Positions 22,005 to 33,177 are shown, numbered from the stretch's first letter. The stretch: DNA of 40,000 bases from Conus ventricosus (GCA_018398815.1 CM031616.1:34361813-34401812); one strand, 5' to 3'. Made by a program: numbers and translations. The notes: generated from the sequence alone by a model not told the origin.

Positions 22005-22130
22005 GTCATAAGGAATGGTCTGTCTACGAGAATCGCTACTGGTCAACCACGAGCCTTCGCACTACATCTTCCACAGCCACCTCCATCTTCACCAAGGGCA
22101 TACAACTCCAGGGACGAGATGCTACCTACT
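22005..22130 (+). pseudogene. Block B, copy 3 (best-preserved exon-like copy)
   Basis: Starts after GGCAG and stays open for about 120 bp: GHKEWSVYENRYWSTTSLRT, then TSSTATSIFTKGIQLQGRDA and a stop soon after (TAG in CTACTAGCTCG). Copies 1 and 2 align to it at DNA level, and copy 2 also at protein level after a frameshift. The aromatic-rich start and Thr/Ser-rich middle suggest a beta-rich extracellular protein, but that is only an impression. No family is recognised. Confidence 0.5.
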
Positions 22131-22353
22131 AGCTCGTCTTTGACTTCACGGCATTAATGCGGGCTTCCAGAGAATCCGTTCTCTTGGGGTGCAGGAGGAA
22201 ATGTGACTTCTGCTGAACCAATCCACTGCTGGGACTTGAGGATGCACTTACAACGGCAAGGGACAGTGAAGACAGGGAGCCTTGCTCAGAGAACAGTGAA
22301 GGGCTTTGTAAAGCCAAAGCGAACGTTCTTACTATAATTAGCACTTTTCCTGC

Positions 22354-22386
<33 letters not shown>

Positions 22387-22682
22387 TGCGTGTGTGCGTG
22401 TGTGCGCGCGCATGCGTGCGTGTGTGTGTGTGTAACATTTGTGTTGCATAGATCCTGTGTAAATCCATCCGTTTCAGCATGTATGAATGACATGTTAGTG
22501 GACATGTTTTCCTTCCCTTTTTCTTCTTTCCTTATTAACTCAACTGTTTTTGAGGTTTTTGCATGAATTTTTCGTAACGTTTGCACATTCTAAAATAATA
22601 ATGTTTTTGTGATGAATATGTCTATTTCGGGTTTTTAGGCGATACGTTGCTTCAGATAACAAAATTGTTTTAAAATACCATA
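22131..22682. other. Intergenic sequence with a GCGC/TGTG microsatellite
   Basis: A (CG)n(TG)n tract at about 22354-22435 is the only clear element. A block C counterpart for copy 3 would be expected near 22140-22330, but I see only weak scattered matches. Confidence 0.4.
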
Positions 22683-23017
22683 ACTCCGGGAAGAAAACTG
22701 TCGATCACTGGTGATCGAAATTCAAGGGAAACAACTTGATATGGATTCGATTAAGATATGGTGATTGCCTTGATGTGACCCCTTGAGTTCGGCTAGACTG
22801 TAAAGCAAAGTGGATGTGAAAATGTGTATTTTTAATGCAAATTAGAATAGATAGATAGATTGGTTGTTTTGCTGCCCATCGTTGCTAATGGCATTGCGAA
22901 CAATGCAATAATGAACAATATTGAGATGGATGGTAGATGTGTAGCTATGTGTATTAGGATGTTCATTTATGTACTGATGGGCGAGTTGGGTGTACGTGTG
23001 CTTGTATGCATGTGCTG

Positions 23018-23063
<46 letters not shown>

Positions 23064-24172
23064 TACACACTTGTGAGAGGTGTGTTTTTTTCGCGACTTT
23101 CTCTCTCTCCTCGCTCTCGCTTGTAGTTTTTGTCTGCTGGATGGGAAGGGAAGGGAGCATGAAATTCACTTTATATTTTTTATAGCCCAACAAACTGAGG
23201 GGAGAGAAGGGGTATATCTAGGCAGAGGATGGTAGAATAAATTCCACAGAGCAGTCACAATCTACAAAAGCACCAAATATTCCACCCATCAAAATGCCAC
23301 ACCTTGCTGTTTTCAGACAAGCGGAGTGCCGACTCTGAGAATCTCACTCCCAGTTCAAAGTCACGTAGACGACAGACCCACAAGTAACGGATTTCTTTAT
23401 GCAGCGTTTTATTCCGCATAGTGATTGAATTTGCATGACGGCGTCAGACTTGATCAGGTAAAAAAAAAAAAGATGAAAGGTAGGCATTAAGAAGTGCACA
23501 GACTGCTGAGGGTTGGGTAGGGGTGGGAGATGGAGGGTGGTGGGTTTTTTTGTTGTTGTTTTTTTTTTGGGGGGGGGGATTTGGGCGATACATTTCAGGC
23601 AGACCATTGGATGATACATTTCTAGACAGACCGTTAAATGTTTTAATTAATGTTGTGCATGTCGTTGTGCAGATATCTATATGCAACAGCAAAAACAGCC
23701 TGGCGCAGAAGAACATCAGAAACCCAGATGATTGTGAACGCTCTTGCACCAAACAGACCATCTTTAAACTCAAAACATGTGTAAGCACCCTGCAACTAAT
23801 AAACCCACAGGGCAACAATAAACATAAACCCATGTTACTGTTTTGATAGTATGTTCTGAAGTATCAGAGAGGTGTGTTGTTTATTTTTGTACTGCACTGT
23901 GAAAATGAAAAAAATCCAGCCGGATCAAATCAAAATAACGCCCTCGACATTACAAACAATAAATGATGTCTTTTTTTGTTTAATTCAAAGCATAATGTGA
24001 TTCTGGACCCATATCTATGTTGCCTGTATGTGATTATGAACAGACAACCCTTCGTTCGCTTCCGACAAGATTATGAAACTATTTCCTACATTGCTCACGC
24101 GAACTCGTTTCTTTTAACTTCAAAGTTTTTTGGGTTTTTTTTTTTAACTATAACTTGCTACAGGGAGCAGGC
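22683..24172 (+). repeat. Direct duplication, copy 1 (longer)
   Basis: From ACTCCGGGAAGAAAACTGTC onward it matches 26581 onward at high identity, through the GATA run, the hairpin GCATTGCGAACAATGC (about 22890), the CT tract (23023-23060) and the GAAGGGAAGGGAGCATGAAA motif. Copy 2 lacks about 475 bp equivalent to 23336-23811. Matching resumes at GGGCAACAATAAACATAAAC and ends near 24172, where the two diverge. A T/G-rich stretch (23525-23580) lies in the copy-1-only part. No gene is seen. It may be a repeat family or a local segmental duplication. Confidence 0.85.
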
Positions 24173-24700
24173 AATATTGCCCAATTTATTTCTGAGTTCA
24201 AAGATCGTTTAATTTGTTTTTGCAGACAAAACTGCATTCCAGCATGGATGGAAACGACAAATATGAATGGTTTCTTTCGTTTAAAACTAGTTTGAAGATA
24301 GAAAAGTATTTCATGATCGTTACGAAGAAATGGCATAAATATAACTTATTAAAATTTCGAACGAGAACTCTGGGCCTTAACGCAAACAAAATATGGTTTG
24401 AAGTATCGGACAATAAAGAACGCCCAATGTGTGTAGACAGTAACAACAGTGAGGACGAAGAACACGGTTGTCGTGCTTATGCAGATATTGGAAATAGATG
24501 CAAAGTGTCCTGTGAGCCAGCTGCACGGAGAAAAGATCTCGCGGCAGTTTGTCAAGTAAGAATGAACAAAATCATACCATTTGCAAAATATATAGCAGAA
24601 GCTAGTGATTTCAAAGAAAGTATCGCAAGCCACACCTGACCTAAATTTTGTAACGACGTATGTAGCGACATTCAGCACTTACTGTTTTGTTTTGTTTTCT
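24173..24700 (+). mobile_element. LINE C-terminal fragment
   Basis: Frames read AQFISEFKDRLICFCRQNC, then in another frame YEWFLSFKTSLKIEKYF, KYNLLKFRTRTLGLNANKIW, an EDEEHG remnant of the usual Cys/His cluster, and KIIPFAKYIAEASDFKES to a stop at 24640. This order (FKTSL, KFRTRTLGLN, EDE-H) is typical of the extreme C-terminus of several mollusc LINEs. The 24214-24639 frame is 141 codons and could be mistaken for a gene. One frameshift near 24240 separates it from its upstream part. Confidence 0.6.
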
Positions 24701-24918
24701 AATGGCTTGATGGTCGCAGAAAATGGATCACTGAGGTGCGCGGAGAGGGAGAGAGTGTGTGTGTGTGGAGATGGACTGATAGGTGGGTGTTGTCAATTGT
24801 AGATTTGAATTATTTGTGAATGTGTTGGTATTCTCTTTTCTTTCGATGACATTGTCTTTTGATGCAGTAATTGTAGCCCCCTTGCCAACAGGGCTTTTTG
24901 CTATTGGCAATGAAAGCT

Positions 24919-24993
<75 letters not shown>

Positions 24994-25030
24994 CGCGCAC
25001 GTGCGCGCTTGTGTGTATGTGAATAGAGAG

Positions 25031-25076
<46 letters not shown>

Positions 25077-25240
25077 GATACATACATACACACATACATA
25101 GATAGATAGACCGATAGACAGACAGACGGACGGACAGATAGGTAGACCAATAGAAATTGATGTGTGTGCGTGCGTGTGTGTGTGTGAATAGATATGAGGC
25201 GTGCAAATGCTTATATGCGTTCATGGATTGTTTGAAACGA
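24701..25240. repeat. Microsatellite-rich stretch (CT)n, (GT)n, (CATA)n, (GACA)n
   Basis: CT tracts at 24926-24990, GT at 25034-25067, CATA and GATA runs to 25110, then GACA/GACGGAC and GATA to about 25145, and a short GT tract near 25161-25186. No gene is seen. Confidence 0.9.
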
Positions 25241-25385
25241 AACCTTGAGCTTAGCATCTCGGCCCCACCGTATCCGTTCGAATCCCTACCACTGCAGCTT
25301 TCGTAGTGAGCAATTGCTCACCAATATGGTACTGAAGACACTTTCGTTGCAGGGCAGCCAAATATTGATGGCCTGGTAGACTTTA
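25241..25385 (+). mobile_element. Possible tRNA-derived SINE remnant
   Basis: GTTCGAATCCCTACC (about 25277-25291) matches a pol III B box, and TTAGCATCTCGG lies about 35 bp upstream as a weak A box. A body ending GGCAGCCAAATATTGATGGC follows. Truncated and uncertain. Confidence 0.35.
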
Positions 25386-25438
25386 AAAAATGTTCTGTTT
25401 AATATATATTATTTCGAATAAAATCAAATAACTCCATG

Positions 25439-25500
<62 letters not shown>
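25439..25500. repeat. (CT)n microsatellite
   Basis: About 60 bp of uninterrupted CT repeats. Confidence 0.97.
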
Positions 25501-25852
25501 GCAGGGTGTATACATGACTTTAAAAAAATTAACAAACCAGAATAACAAACGCGATGCAAATTATTGTAAAGATCCATATTATGCAAAGCCATAAACGATT
25601 ATCTCAATCTATGATACATACTAAAGGCTCATGCCAATTGGTACCTACGTAGAAACCTCTGGTTAAGTGAAGACATGGTGTTTGTCGCTGAGCCGACTGC
25701 GAATGGTCATATTTAAGGGCTCTCTGGTTAAAGGAGGGGGGGGGGGGTGCCAAAAAAGGATAGCGATTGGTAAAATCGGACACAACAAAATCTGATTAAA
25801 GTAACGACCAGCGGATTTAGAAAGGTCACTCAGCTGGGAAATAAGCACTTAG
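25501..25852. other. Intergenic sequence, nothing recognised
   Basis: AT-rich, with an 11-G run near 25735-25747. No supported feature. Confidence 0.35.
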
Positions 25853-26576
25853 CTGCGGCCATAGTAAACCCGGTTTTTTACCGGCCCGGGTAAAAAATCC
25901 TGCCCGGCTTAATTGCTCTGTAGCGTCACCGATGACGGATGTGGGTGGCCATAGTGAAGCAGGCCCGGCCCGGCATTTACAACCCGTCGTTCCGACTTTT
26001 GTGCAAAACGTCCGATTTGCCGGGTCGACGGAAAGGGAAAGGGGAAGAACTCCGTTCCTGATTTCTCAATGACTTATCTCCCTTGCAAACATGGACGAAG
26101 AGAAGTTGATCAGTGCTGTGAGGCTCGGAACCTTTATTTACAGCAAAAGTGACAAGAGACATGCCGAAGTTAGTTGACTTTTCTCGAAGATCAGGTGCAC
26201 AGAGTTCAAGAAGATGACTAAAAGAATGAGGTGTCATTCTGAGGTACTGATGAAACTTCTCCGAGTGATTGCGCAGTTGGGGCATCAGATGGTGATATTC
26301 TCCATACATGTGTCTCGATCTGTTGATAGGATGAACAGCGAAACGTCGTAGGCTCCCTCTTTTCTTCCTCCACCACCACCACAGCAACAACAACGATCTG
26401 GTCCGTTTCGTCCGCGCCATTTTGATAGTGACGACTCGCATTTCCTTGACCTCGGCAAGAGACGGACGTCAAACTCCGGAAATCCGTGTTTACTATGGCC
26501 ACTTTGACGGACCCGTTCTACCGGCTAAAGAGACGGCCGTCAAAACTCAGGACAGCCGGGTTTACTATGGCCGCAG
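25853..26576 (-). mobile_element. Deleted PIF/Harbinger element, 724 bp
   Basis: It is bounded by a perfect 21-bp inverted repeat that begins CTGCGGCCATAGTAAACCCG at the left and reads inverted at the right end. The minus strand encodes the start of a PIF/Harbinger nuclease: RRFAVHPINRSRHMYGEYHH, then LRNHSEKFHQYLRMTPHSFS and HLLELCAPDLREKSTNF (within 26441-26150). This resembles the N-terminal part of HARBI1-type transposases (HPINxxR, FHxxxRM). The catalytic DDE core is missing, so the copy is non-autonomous. No clean three-base target duplication is visible. The right end abuts a duplicated segment. Confidence 0.85.
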
Positions 26577-27505
26577 CCTAACTCCGGGAAGAAAACTGTC
26601 GATCACTGGTGATCGAAATTCAAGGGAAAGAACTTGATATGGATTCGATTAAGATATGGTGATTGCCTTGATGTGACCCTTGAGTTCGTCTAGATTGTAA
26701 AGCAAAGTGGATGTGAAAATGTGTATTCTAATGCAAAATTAGATAGATAGATAGATTGGTTGTTTTGCTGCCTATCGTTGCTATGGCATTGCGAACAATG
26801 CAATAATGAACAATATTGAGATGGATGGTAGATGTGTAGCTGTGTGTATTAGGATGTTCATTTATGTACTGATGGGCGAGTTGGGGTGTACGTGTGCTTG
26901 TATGCATGTGATGCTCTCTCTTTTCTCTCTCTCTCTCTCTCTCTCTTGTTTTTTTCTGCTGCAATGGGGAAGGGAAGGGAGCATGAAATTCACTTTATTT
27001 TTTATAGCCCAACAAACTGACGGGAAGCGAAGGGATATATCTAGGCTGAGAATCGTAGAATAAATTCCCACAGAGCAGTCACAATTTACAAAAGCACCAA
27101 ATATTCCAGCCATCAAAATGCCACACCTTGCTGTTTTCAGACAAGCGGAGTATCGACTCAGGGCAACAATAAACATAAACCCATGTTACTGTTTTGATGG
27201 TATGTTCTGAAGATCAGAGAGGTGTGTTGTTTATTTTTGTACTGCACTGTGAAAATGAAAAAAAAATCCAGCCGGATCAAATCAAAATAACGCCCTTTAC
27301 ATTACAAACAATAAATGATGTGGTTTTTGTTCAATTCAAAGCATAATGTGATTCTGGACCATATCTATGTTGCCTATATGTGATTATGAACAGACTACCC
27401 TTTCGTTCACTTCCGACAAGATTATGAAACTATTTTCTACATTGCCCACGCGAACTCGTTTCTTTTTAACTTCAAAGTTGTTGTTTTTACTATAACCTAC
27501 TACTG
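26577..27505 (+). repeat. Direct duplication, copy 2 (shorter)
   Basis: Matches 22683-24172 with about 475 bp missing (the join is near GACTCAGGGCAACAATAAAC, 27155-27175). Differences are mainly in the CT tract and a few indels. Similarity begins immediately at the right end of the Harbinger element and stops near 27505. Confidence 0.87.
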
Positions 27506-27543
27506 TGACTATTGCATGACGGATCCTAGGTGTCATCCTTCAG

Positions 27544-27574
<31 letters not shown>

Positions 27575-28110
27575 TGCTGCTACCGCTATGTTTTCATTAA
27601 ACGTCTTCCCACAAGTGACATCAGACAATGTGTTGCAGGATATGGAATGTGTTTATGTATACTGGTTGTAGGCTTTGGCAATGTTCCATAGAGACAATTA
27701 TTAAGTTGATCTGAGGTGCTGATGTGTGTGTGTGTGTGTGTGTGTGTTCTAAAAAGTGGCTTAAAGAACTGGTCAATATATCAGAAAAGTGGGTTGTTTT
27801 TGTTTTCCATACGCCCACATTTTTCTCATAGACCCAGCACACTTTTAGCGTCGTATTTTTTTATTTGAACATTTCAAATTGTACATATATGAAATAAAAG
27901 CTAACTTTTCACCTGTAGACCTTCACATAGTTTTTTTTTAATATTGCAAAACTGTTTACTAAATTATCTGTGAGCATACAACTTTCGCTCAAATGAAAGG
28001 GTTCGGGGTTGCCGTGAATTATGAAATTCTCGAAAATGCGTTTGAAATTTCTATAAACACATCTCTCTCTCTCTCGAAAATGCGTTTGAAATTTCTATAA
28101 ACACATCTCT

Positions 28111-28165
<55 letters not shown>

Positions 28166-28280
28166 AAAAGGAGAAATCATCTTTGGGTCGCCGAACGATA
28201 GTAGTGTTATTATTTTATTGTATCACAAGACCTCCTCAAAAATTGCAGAATGAAAGTTGGAGATTGATTGTTCTCTTGGC
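27506..28280. other. Intergenic sequence with GT and CT microsatellites and a 44-bp tandem duplication
   Basis: GT tracts at about 27542-27575 and 27723-27748. The segment CGAAAATGCGTTTGAAATTT occurs at 28031 and 28075 (44-bp period) and runs into a CT tract (28106-28162). No gene is seen. Confidence 0.75.
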
Positions 28281-29520
28281 ATCTACCATTGGAACTGAAA
28301 TGGAAAATTTTTAACATTGTTAAAAAGAATGTCCACAGGTTTGCGAAGAGAAACGTATTGTATGGTCTGAGGAATGCACAGAAATCTATAAGGAGGAATT
28401 AAACTCGACGAGTTTAAACAGTGTACCAATAGAGCCATATAGTTCCTTAACACTGATGTTAACACATGCTTAGTGTTGTTTGTGAATGCTTTGTATGGTG
28501 CTGCTGGTTGTAAGGTGAGACCTGTGTGGAAAACGAAGAGAGAAGTGGATGACTGGTTTGACACCGAGTGTGGTAAAAAGAAAAGAATTGTCAAAAGATG
28601 CTTGAAACGATATCAAAGAGTTAAGTCAAAAGAATTGGGGGGAAAAAGAACGCAAAGAAATCTGTGTCGTGGAAAGAAAAGAATACACTTCAATGAAAAG
28701 AGAAGAAAAAAAATTCGATGAGAATCCATTAGACAAATTAAGAAAATCGGCACATAACTCAAACTGGTTTGGTCAACAGTCAGATCGATTAGTAGAAGAC
28801 CAGTCATCTACAATGAGATTACCTCACAGCAGTGGTATGATCACTTTATTAAAGTATTCAATGGTTTTAATAACGATTTGGATGATCCGTATATGGAGGT
28901 AGACAACGAAGATCTGTACACAGAAGAGTCATTGTATAACGGTGAGATTACAAGAAATGAGGTAATAAGTGGCATAAATCATTAAATGGGGTAAAGCGCA
29001 GGATCAGATAAAGTTTGTGAAATGTTCAAATGTGCCAATTCAGTTATTGATTTCATGGTAACACTGCATAACTCGCAGTTCGATAAAGAATCTCTCCTGA
29101 GGCATGGTCAAAATCTATCATAATTCCTCTTCACAAAAAAAGGAGATAGTAAAAATCCAGATAATTACCGAGGTGTTGCACTGACAAGTGTTCTAAGTAA
29201 AATTTATACTCATATTCTTAATAAAAGATTTACCGCCTGGGCAGAAAGCGGGGAGATAATAGTAGAAAAACGAGCTGGATTTCGATCTGGATACAGCACA
29301 GTAGATCAAATATTTACATTGTGTGCCTTAGTACAGAAACATCGGTTGAAAAAGACAAAATTGTATGTCGCCTTTGTTGACTTCCAGAAAGCTTTCGATT
29401 CGGTGAATAGAAATGTCTTGTGGAATGTTTTAAGAAAAAATGGTGTGAAACGTTGTATGCCGCTGTGCCAGGAATGTATGATTCTGTCCTCGACGAAAAA
29501 AATACTTCACTGAAAAGAAG
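28281..29520 (+). mobile_element. LINE fragment with RT fingers and palm start (LINE C)
   Basis: Across several frames: VRPVWKTKREVDDWFDTEC (28516 on), then a linker region (QWYDHFIKVFNG, NEVISGI), KKGDSKNPDNYRGVALTS (about 29145-29190, RT fingers), EKRAGFRSGYSTVDQIFTLC (about 29262-29325), and KLYVAFVDFQKAFDSVNR (29359-29413, motif A with the catalytic Asp in VDFQKAFD). It stops short of motif C, so it is 3'-truncated or diverged after 29520. Stops at 28721 and 28983 show decay. A non-LTR retrotransposon distinct from LINE A and LINE B. Confidence 0.8.
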
Positions 29521-29869
29521 AGTCTTTGCCCTTTGCATTTCCACGTATTATGTGTCTACATGTTGAGAAAAGGCCGAAACAGCACTGCTAAAATGTATGG
29601 GGAAAAGCTCGATACATGATTAAAGTAGGAACTAAATTCGAATTCACACCCACCCACCACCCTCTTAAACGAAGAAAGGGCACAAATCCAGGTATCATAG
29701 AAATGATCAAATGTCTGAAATCCCTCGGCGCGTGATGACACTGATATTTTGTGACCACACAGGTAATGAAAGGGAAAATTTCAAACATTCGGTCCCACTC
29801 CGGAGTATCCCATCGTCCACAACCCTTGGAAAACTTCTAATCGTTATGGGACATACATATAACTCCCTA
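29521..29869. other. Intergenic sequence, nothing recognised
   Basis: Short open stretches on both strands without motifs. It may be the decayed continuation of LINE C, which I cannot show. Confidence 0.35.
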
Positions 29870-30625
29870 ATGCATGCCTAGCGGGGCATTTCTAAACACG
29901 GAGAAAAATATCTCCACAATCCATATTTTGGGGGGCATTTTGATGAAGGTAAAAACAGGTAGGTCTGTAATGCGTGCCCTTCGGGGTCATCATAAAGAGA
30001 AACAACACGCACGTCTCTACTATGTGCCTTGTGGGAAGGCGCCTGTATCTACTGTAGCGGGTACCTTTCATAAGCATGTCTTTGACAGCATTTAAATGCA
30101 AGAAAAACACTTCACTCTATAAAGTATGCCTTTGGGGGTATCTCAATGACATGCTGAATATCGCCAAATTGACAACAGCAATTGCCTTACACTAAACGAC
30201 ACTGAAGTAGAGTCCTCATGATTTTAATGCAGCTCACATCAAACAAAAAAAAACCACCACAGACATGTTAATGTTGGAAAAACAAGTCCGTACAGTAGCC
30301 CTTTTGTTACAGAAAAAAAAAACGGCAAAATTCTCAAGTACTCCTTAAGGGCATTAGAGTGTCAGAAAATCCCTTATATCCTTCACGCATTCTTGTTGGA
30401 GCCATCTTTAAAAACAAAATAAAACAAAAAAAAGAAAAACGCACAAGCGCCTTGAAGTTACCTTTTTTTGTTTTGGTTTTTGGCGTCAAAATGTAGGAAA
30501 ATCCGAAGGGCATTGAAAAGGCCTTCCAGAGCATCTTAGCGTGGGTAAAACCCGTAATTCTCTAAAGCTGAACTTTTGAGGCATCTTGATGAAAGATGTA
30601 CTACTTCTCTTTATTTCTATTAGAA
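29870..30625 (+). repeat. Degenerate tandem repeat of about 50 bp
   Basis: Units built around TTTGGGGGCATCTTGATGAA followed by an A-rich part and CGTCTCTA recur, for example at 29915-29970, 29970-30020, 30115-30160, 30345-30375 and 30570-30605. Spacing is irregular and identity low. No coding signal is seen. Confidence 0.5.
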
Positions 30626-31040
30626 ACACACACATACATGAGATGAAAACTCCTTTGGTCAACGACGATATTCAAGCCACTGAGATCAACATGCAGTGGA
30701 CAGTGGAAGTCACATGGCTGTGGTTTCCGTATCCTTCGCCTTTTCCGTATCCTTCGCCTTTTCCTTCTGCGCCTCCCCGCGGTTTTTGCTTATCATTTCC
30801 GCTTCCGGATTCTCGTAAGCGTGCGCGGAGTGACTTCTCCCTGGAGTAATGGAGTTCCTCTTGATGTAACCTGGGGACATCACAGACAATCCGATTAACA
30901 GCCATGACTGAGTGGGTCTTCGGACAACACTGAAATGTCACGTCCACAAGGTAAACAAAAAAACACAAAACGATATGCAGAATAATACTTATGTTGATAC
31001 ACAATACCAAAACAGACAGGTGAATTTACGACATATATCT
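30626..31040. other. Intergenic sequence with an 18-bp tandem duplication
   Basis: TTTCCGTATCCTTCGCC occurs twice in tandem at about 30723-30758. Open frames on both strands cross the area (30586-30849 plus; 30672-31010 minus) without recognisable motifs. It lies downstream of the ammonium transporter stop codon on the opposite strand. Confidence 0.45.
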
Positions 31041-31395
31041 CGCCTTCGGTAAGATAAGATACGATAAGGCAAGATAATGTTGCTCGTAGCCCAGCCGACC
31101 GCCAAGGGCCATATCGGGGCTGTCATCGCGTTGAAATCAACTCTCAAGTAATTCTTTTGTATATCCACGCAACACATTAAGATACATCTTCTAAACACAC
31201 ACCACAAAATTTGTTTAAAGTTTTCTTTCCACTAAAATCTCGGATCAGATTTTTTTTTTTAAGTTGATCTCACTCAGAAATTCATAGATCACATCAGGTC
31301 GGACATCCCTGAACAAGGTTTTCATGGAGTTTGCTGTAGATTATTTGTCTCTCCTCTTGCAAGCGCCAACATTCTAAAAGAACACGTTCCATTCT
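31041..31395 (-). mobile_element. LINE B 3' end in reverse orientation
   Basis: The minus strand reads RVLLECWRLQEE near 31385-31350, corresponding to the C-terminal H/C motif region of LINE B. Next are YSKLHENLVQGCP (similar to SMKTLFRYVPPD in the other copies) and, in DNA, GCGATGACAGCCCCGATATG with GGTCGGCTGGGCTACGAGCA and a TTATC-type tail (31080-31041). It lies about 70 bp behind the ammonium transporter stop, in the same orientation, so it probably forms part of that gene's 3' untranslated region or flank. Confidence 0.78.
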
Positions 31396-31464
31396 GAGAA
31401 GCGCATAACATGAAATACAAATGAAACCACGTCCCTGCCGTTCGTTACCACCGGAAAACGCCCC

Positions 31465-31616
31465 TTATGTGTCGACAGAACTGGCACCCAGGGCCTGACC
31501 TTGTATGACCGTCTCCAGCTCTCCAGACTCCAGCACCCGGATGATGTGCTCAATGTGACCGTGGCCATAGGACTCCAGAGGGTAGGCTGGCTCCCCGTGC
31601 TTGGGGATGTCCAGAC
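31465..31616 (-). CDS. Ammonium transporter, last coding exon
   Basis: The minus strand after TACATCACAG gives GLDIPKHGEPAYPLESYGHG, then HIEHIIRVLESGELETVIQG, QALGASSVDT and TAA (31465-31467). GLDIxKHGxPAY is the conserved cytosolic C-terminal motif of animal and plant AMT proteins, known in plants to couple subunits of the trimer and gate the pore. The first two bases complete the Gly codon begun at the end of the exon at 32157-32283, so the phase matches. The intron between them (540 bp) is almost all ATC, GT, TA and GA repeats. No AATAAA is seen close behind the stop, where LINE sequence begins. Confidence 0.9.
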
Positions 31617-31776
31617 CTGTGATGTACACCGTGTGTGACGTCATCATCATCATCATCATTGTCGCCATCATCATTATCATCATCATCATCATTATTATCA
31701 TCATCGCCATCATCATCATCAACAACAACAATAACATTGCTAGAGAAGTCCGGAGGGTAGGTCAGTGTGTGTGTGT

Positions 31777-31853
<77 letters not shown>

Positions 31854-31862
31854 TATATATAT

Positions 31863-31921
<59 letters not shown>

Positions 31922-32156
31922 CTCTGTCCGCGTGTCTATCGGTGTGTTGTGCGCGTGAGAGAGAGAGTGTGTGTGTGTGTGTGTGTGAGGGAATGAGAGA
32001 AAGAAAGAGAGAGGGGGGGGCACACAGAGGCAGATAAACAGACGTTGAATGACGGAGAGAGAGAGAGAGAGAGAGAGGAGGAGACGTGGGTATAGACAGA
32101 CGCGGCAAACAGTCGGATTACTAAAAACACACGGACAGACGGACAGCCCGTCTTAC
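31617..32156 (-). repeat. Ammonium transporter last intron, filled with simple repeats
   Basis: Donor GTAAGA at 32156-32151; acceptor CATCACAG ending at 31617. Inside are (ATC)n and related trinucleotides (31643-31735), (GT)n, a (TA)n cruciform-prone core (31816-31880), (GT)n to 31920, GT and GA tracts to about 32080. The ATC block begins some 25 bp from the acceptor and replaces the usual polypyrimidine tract with an alternating GAT-type sequence on the coding strand. Confidence 0.9.
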
Positions 32157-32283
32157 CTTTCCTCTCCATTTCTTCCGACACCCGCAACACCTTAAACAAC
32201 TTCATGAGGCCGAACATGAGAAGGGAGAGAACTGTTGTCCAGCCAATGATGGCTGCCAGACCGCACAACTGCCAGGCCAGCTT
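32157..32283 (-). CDS. Ammonium transporter, membrane-helix exon
   Basis: The minus strand after CTGTTTGCAG gives KLAWQLCGLAAIIGWTTVLS, then LLMFGLMKLFKVLRVSEEME and RK, ending in a split codon G before GTAAGA. It contains the last transmembrane helix of the AMT fold (AAIIGWTTVLSLLMFGLMKL) followed by LRVSEE, the membrane-exit motif that precedes GLDI in the family. It joins in phase 0 to the previous exon (ends SGL at 36938) and in phase 1 to the next. No disruptions. Confidence 0.92.
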
Positions 32284-33114
32284 CTGCAAACAGCAGGATG
32301 ACTTTACTTCTAAGAATTGAACAAGGCTTCCTACGAACAGGATATCTAGGTAACATCGGCTACCCTGCACGCAGAAGAAGCTCCACTGGGCAGGGCGCTG
32401 TTTGTTTCGCTCGTAGGATAATGATAGCAGCAGCACCAGCAGTAATAGTAGTAGGAGGAGGAGGAGCAGCAGGAGCAGCAGGAGCAGCAGTACAGCAGCA
32501 GACAGCAGCGGCAGCAATACTAGTTGTAGTGGTGGTGGTGTGGTAGTGGTGGTGGTGGTTGTGGTGATGTGGTAGTAGTAGTAGTAGTAGTAGCAGCAGC
32601 AGTAGCAACAGCAACATCATCATCAACAGGAGCAGGTGTAGAACTAGCATTACCATTAACAATACCAGTAGTAGTAGTAGGAGGAGGAGGAGGAACAGCA
32701 GCAGCAGCAGCAGCAGCAGTGGCAGCATTAACAGCAACAGCAGCAGTAATAGTATCAGAACCGGTTGTAGTAGTAGTTATTTTCATCACCATTATCGTAC
32801 TGTCATTGTTCTTGTGTTTCACTCCGTAGAATAGCCAAGGGTCTTCCATCAGAAGGTGTATCCCCGCCCTCTGAAATTCCAGAGCTAATCTTTTCACCTT
32901 CTCTGTCTACCCTGTAATTTTTTCATTCATTTACTTTATACGCCACTTTTGTTTGTTTGGTTGTTTTTTCCGTTGGTTGGTTGTTTCTGTTGTTATTGTT
33001 GTTGTGTGGTGGTGGTGGTGGTGGTGTGGCGGTGGTGGTGGTGGGGAGTGAGTGTGTGCGTGTGTGTGTGTGTTAAAGAGAGAGAGAGAGAAATAGAGAG
33101 AGAGAGAGAGAGAG

Positions 33115-33177
<63 letters not shown>

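Noticed and set aside
24214..24639. A 141-codon frame as a new host gene
   Set aside because: FKTSL, KFRTRTLGLN and an EDE-H remnant match a LINE C-terminus, and the upstream part lies in a shifted frame.
26728..26964. Frames over the GATA/CT stretch of the duplicated segment
   Set aside because: The equivalent frames in the other copy (22860-23126) differ and are driven by the CT tract.
22683..27505. The direct repeats as LTRs of a retrotransposon
   Set aside because: They lack TG..CA ends, a primer-binding site, a polypurine tract, and any gag or pol between them. The interior holds a LINE fragment, microsatellites and a Harbinger element.
30586..31010. Overlapping frames on both strands as exons
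   Set aside because: No motif, no clear splice borders, and one part is a simple 18-bp duplication.
32360..32897. Long Leu-, Ala- or Thr-rich frames on both strands
   Set aside because: They are produced by AGC, GTA and GTG trinucleotide arrays in an intron, with no domain and no codon structure apart from the repeat.
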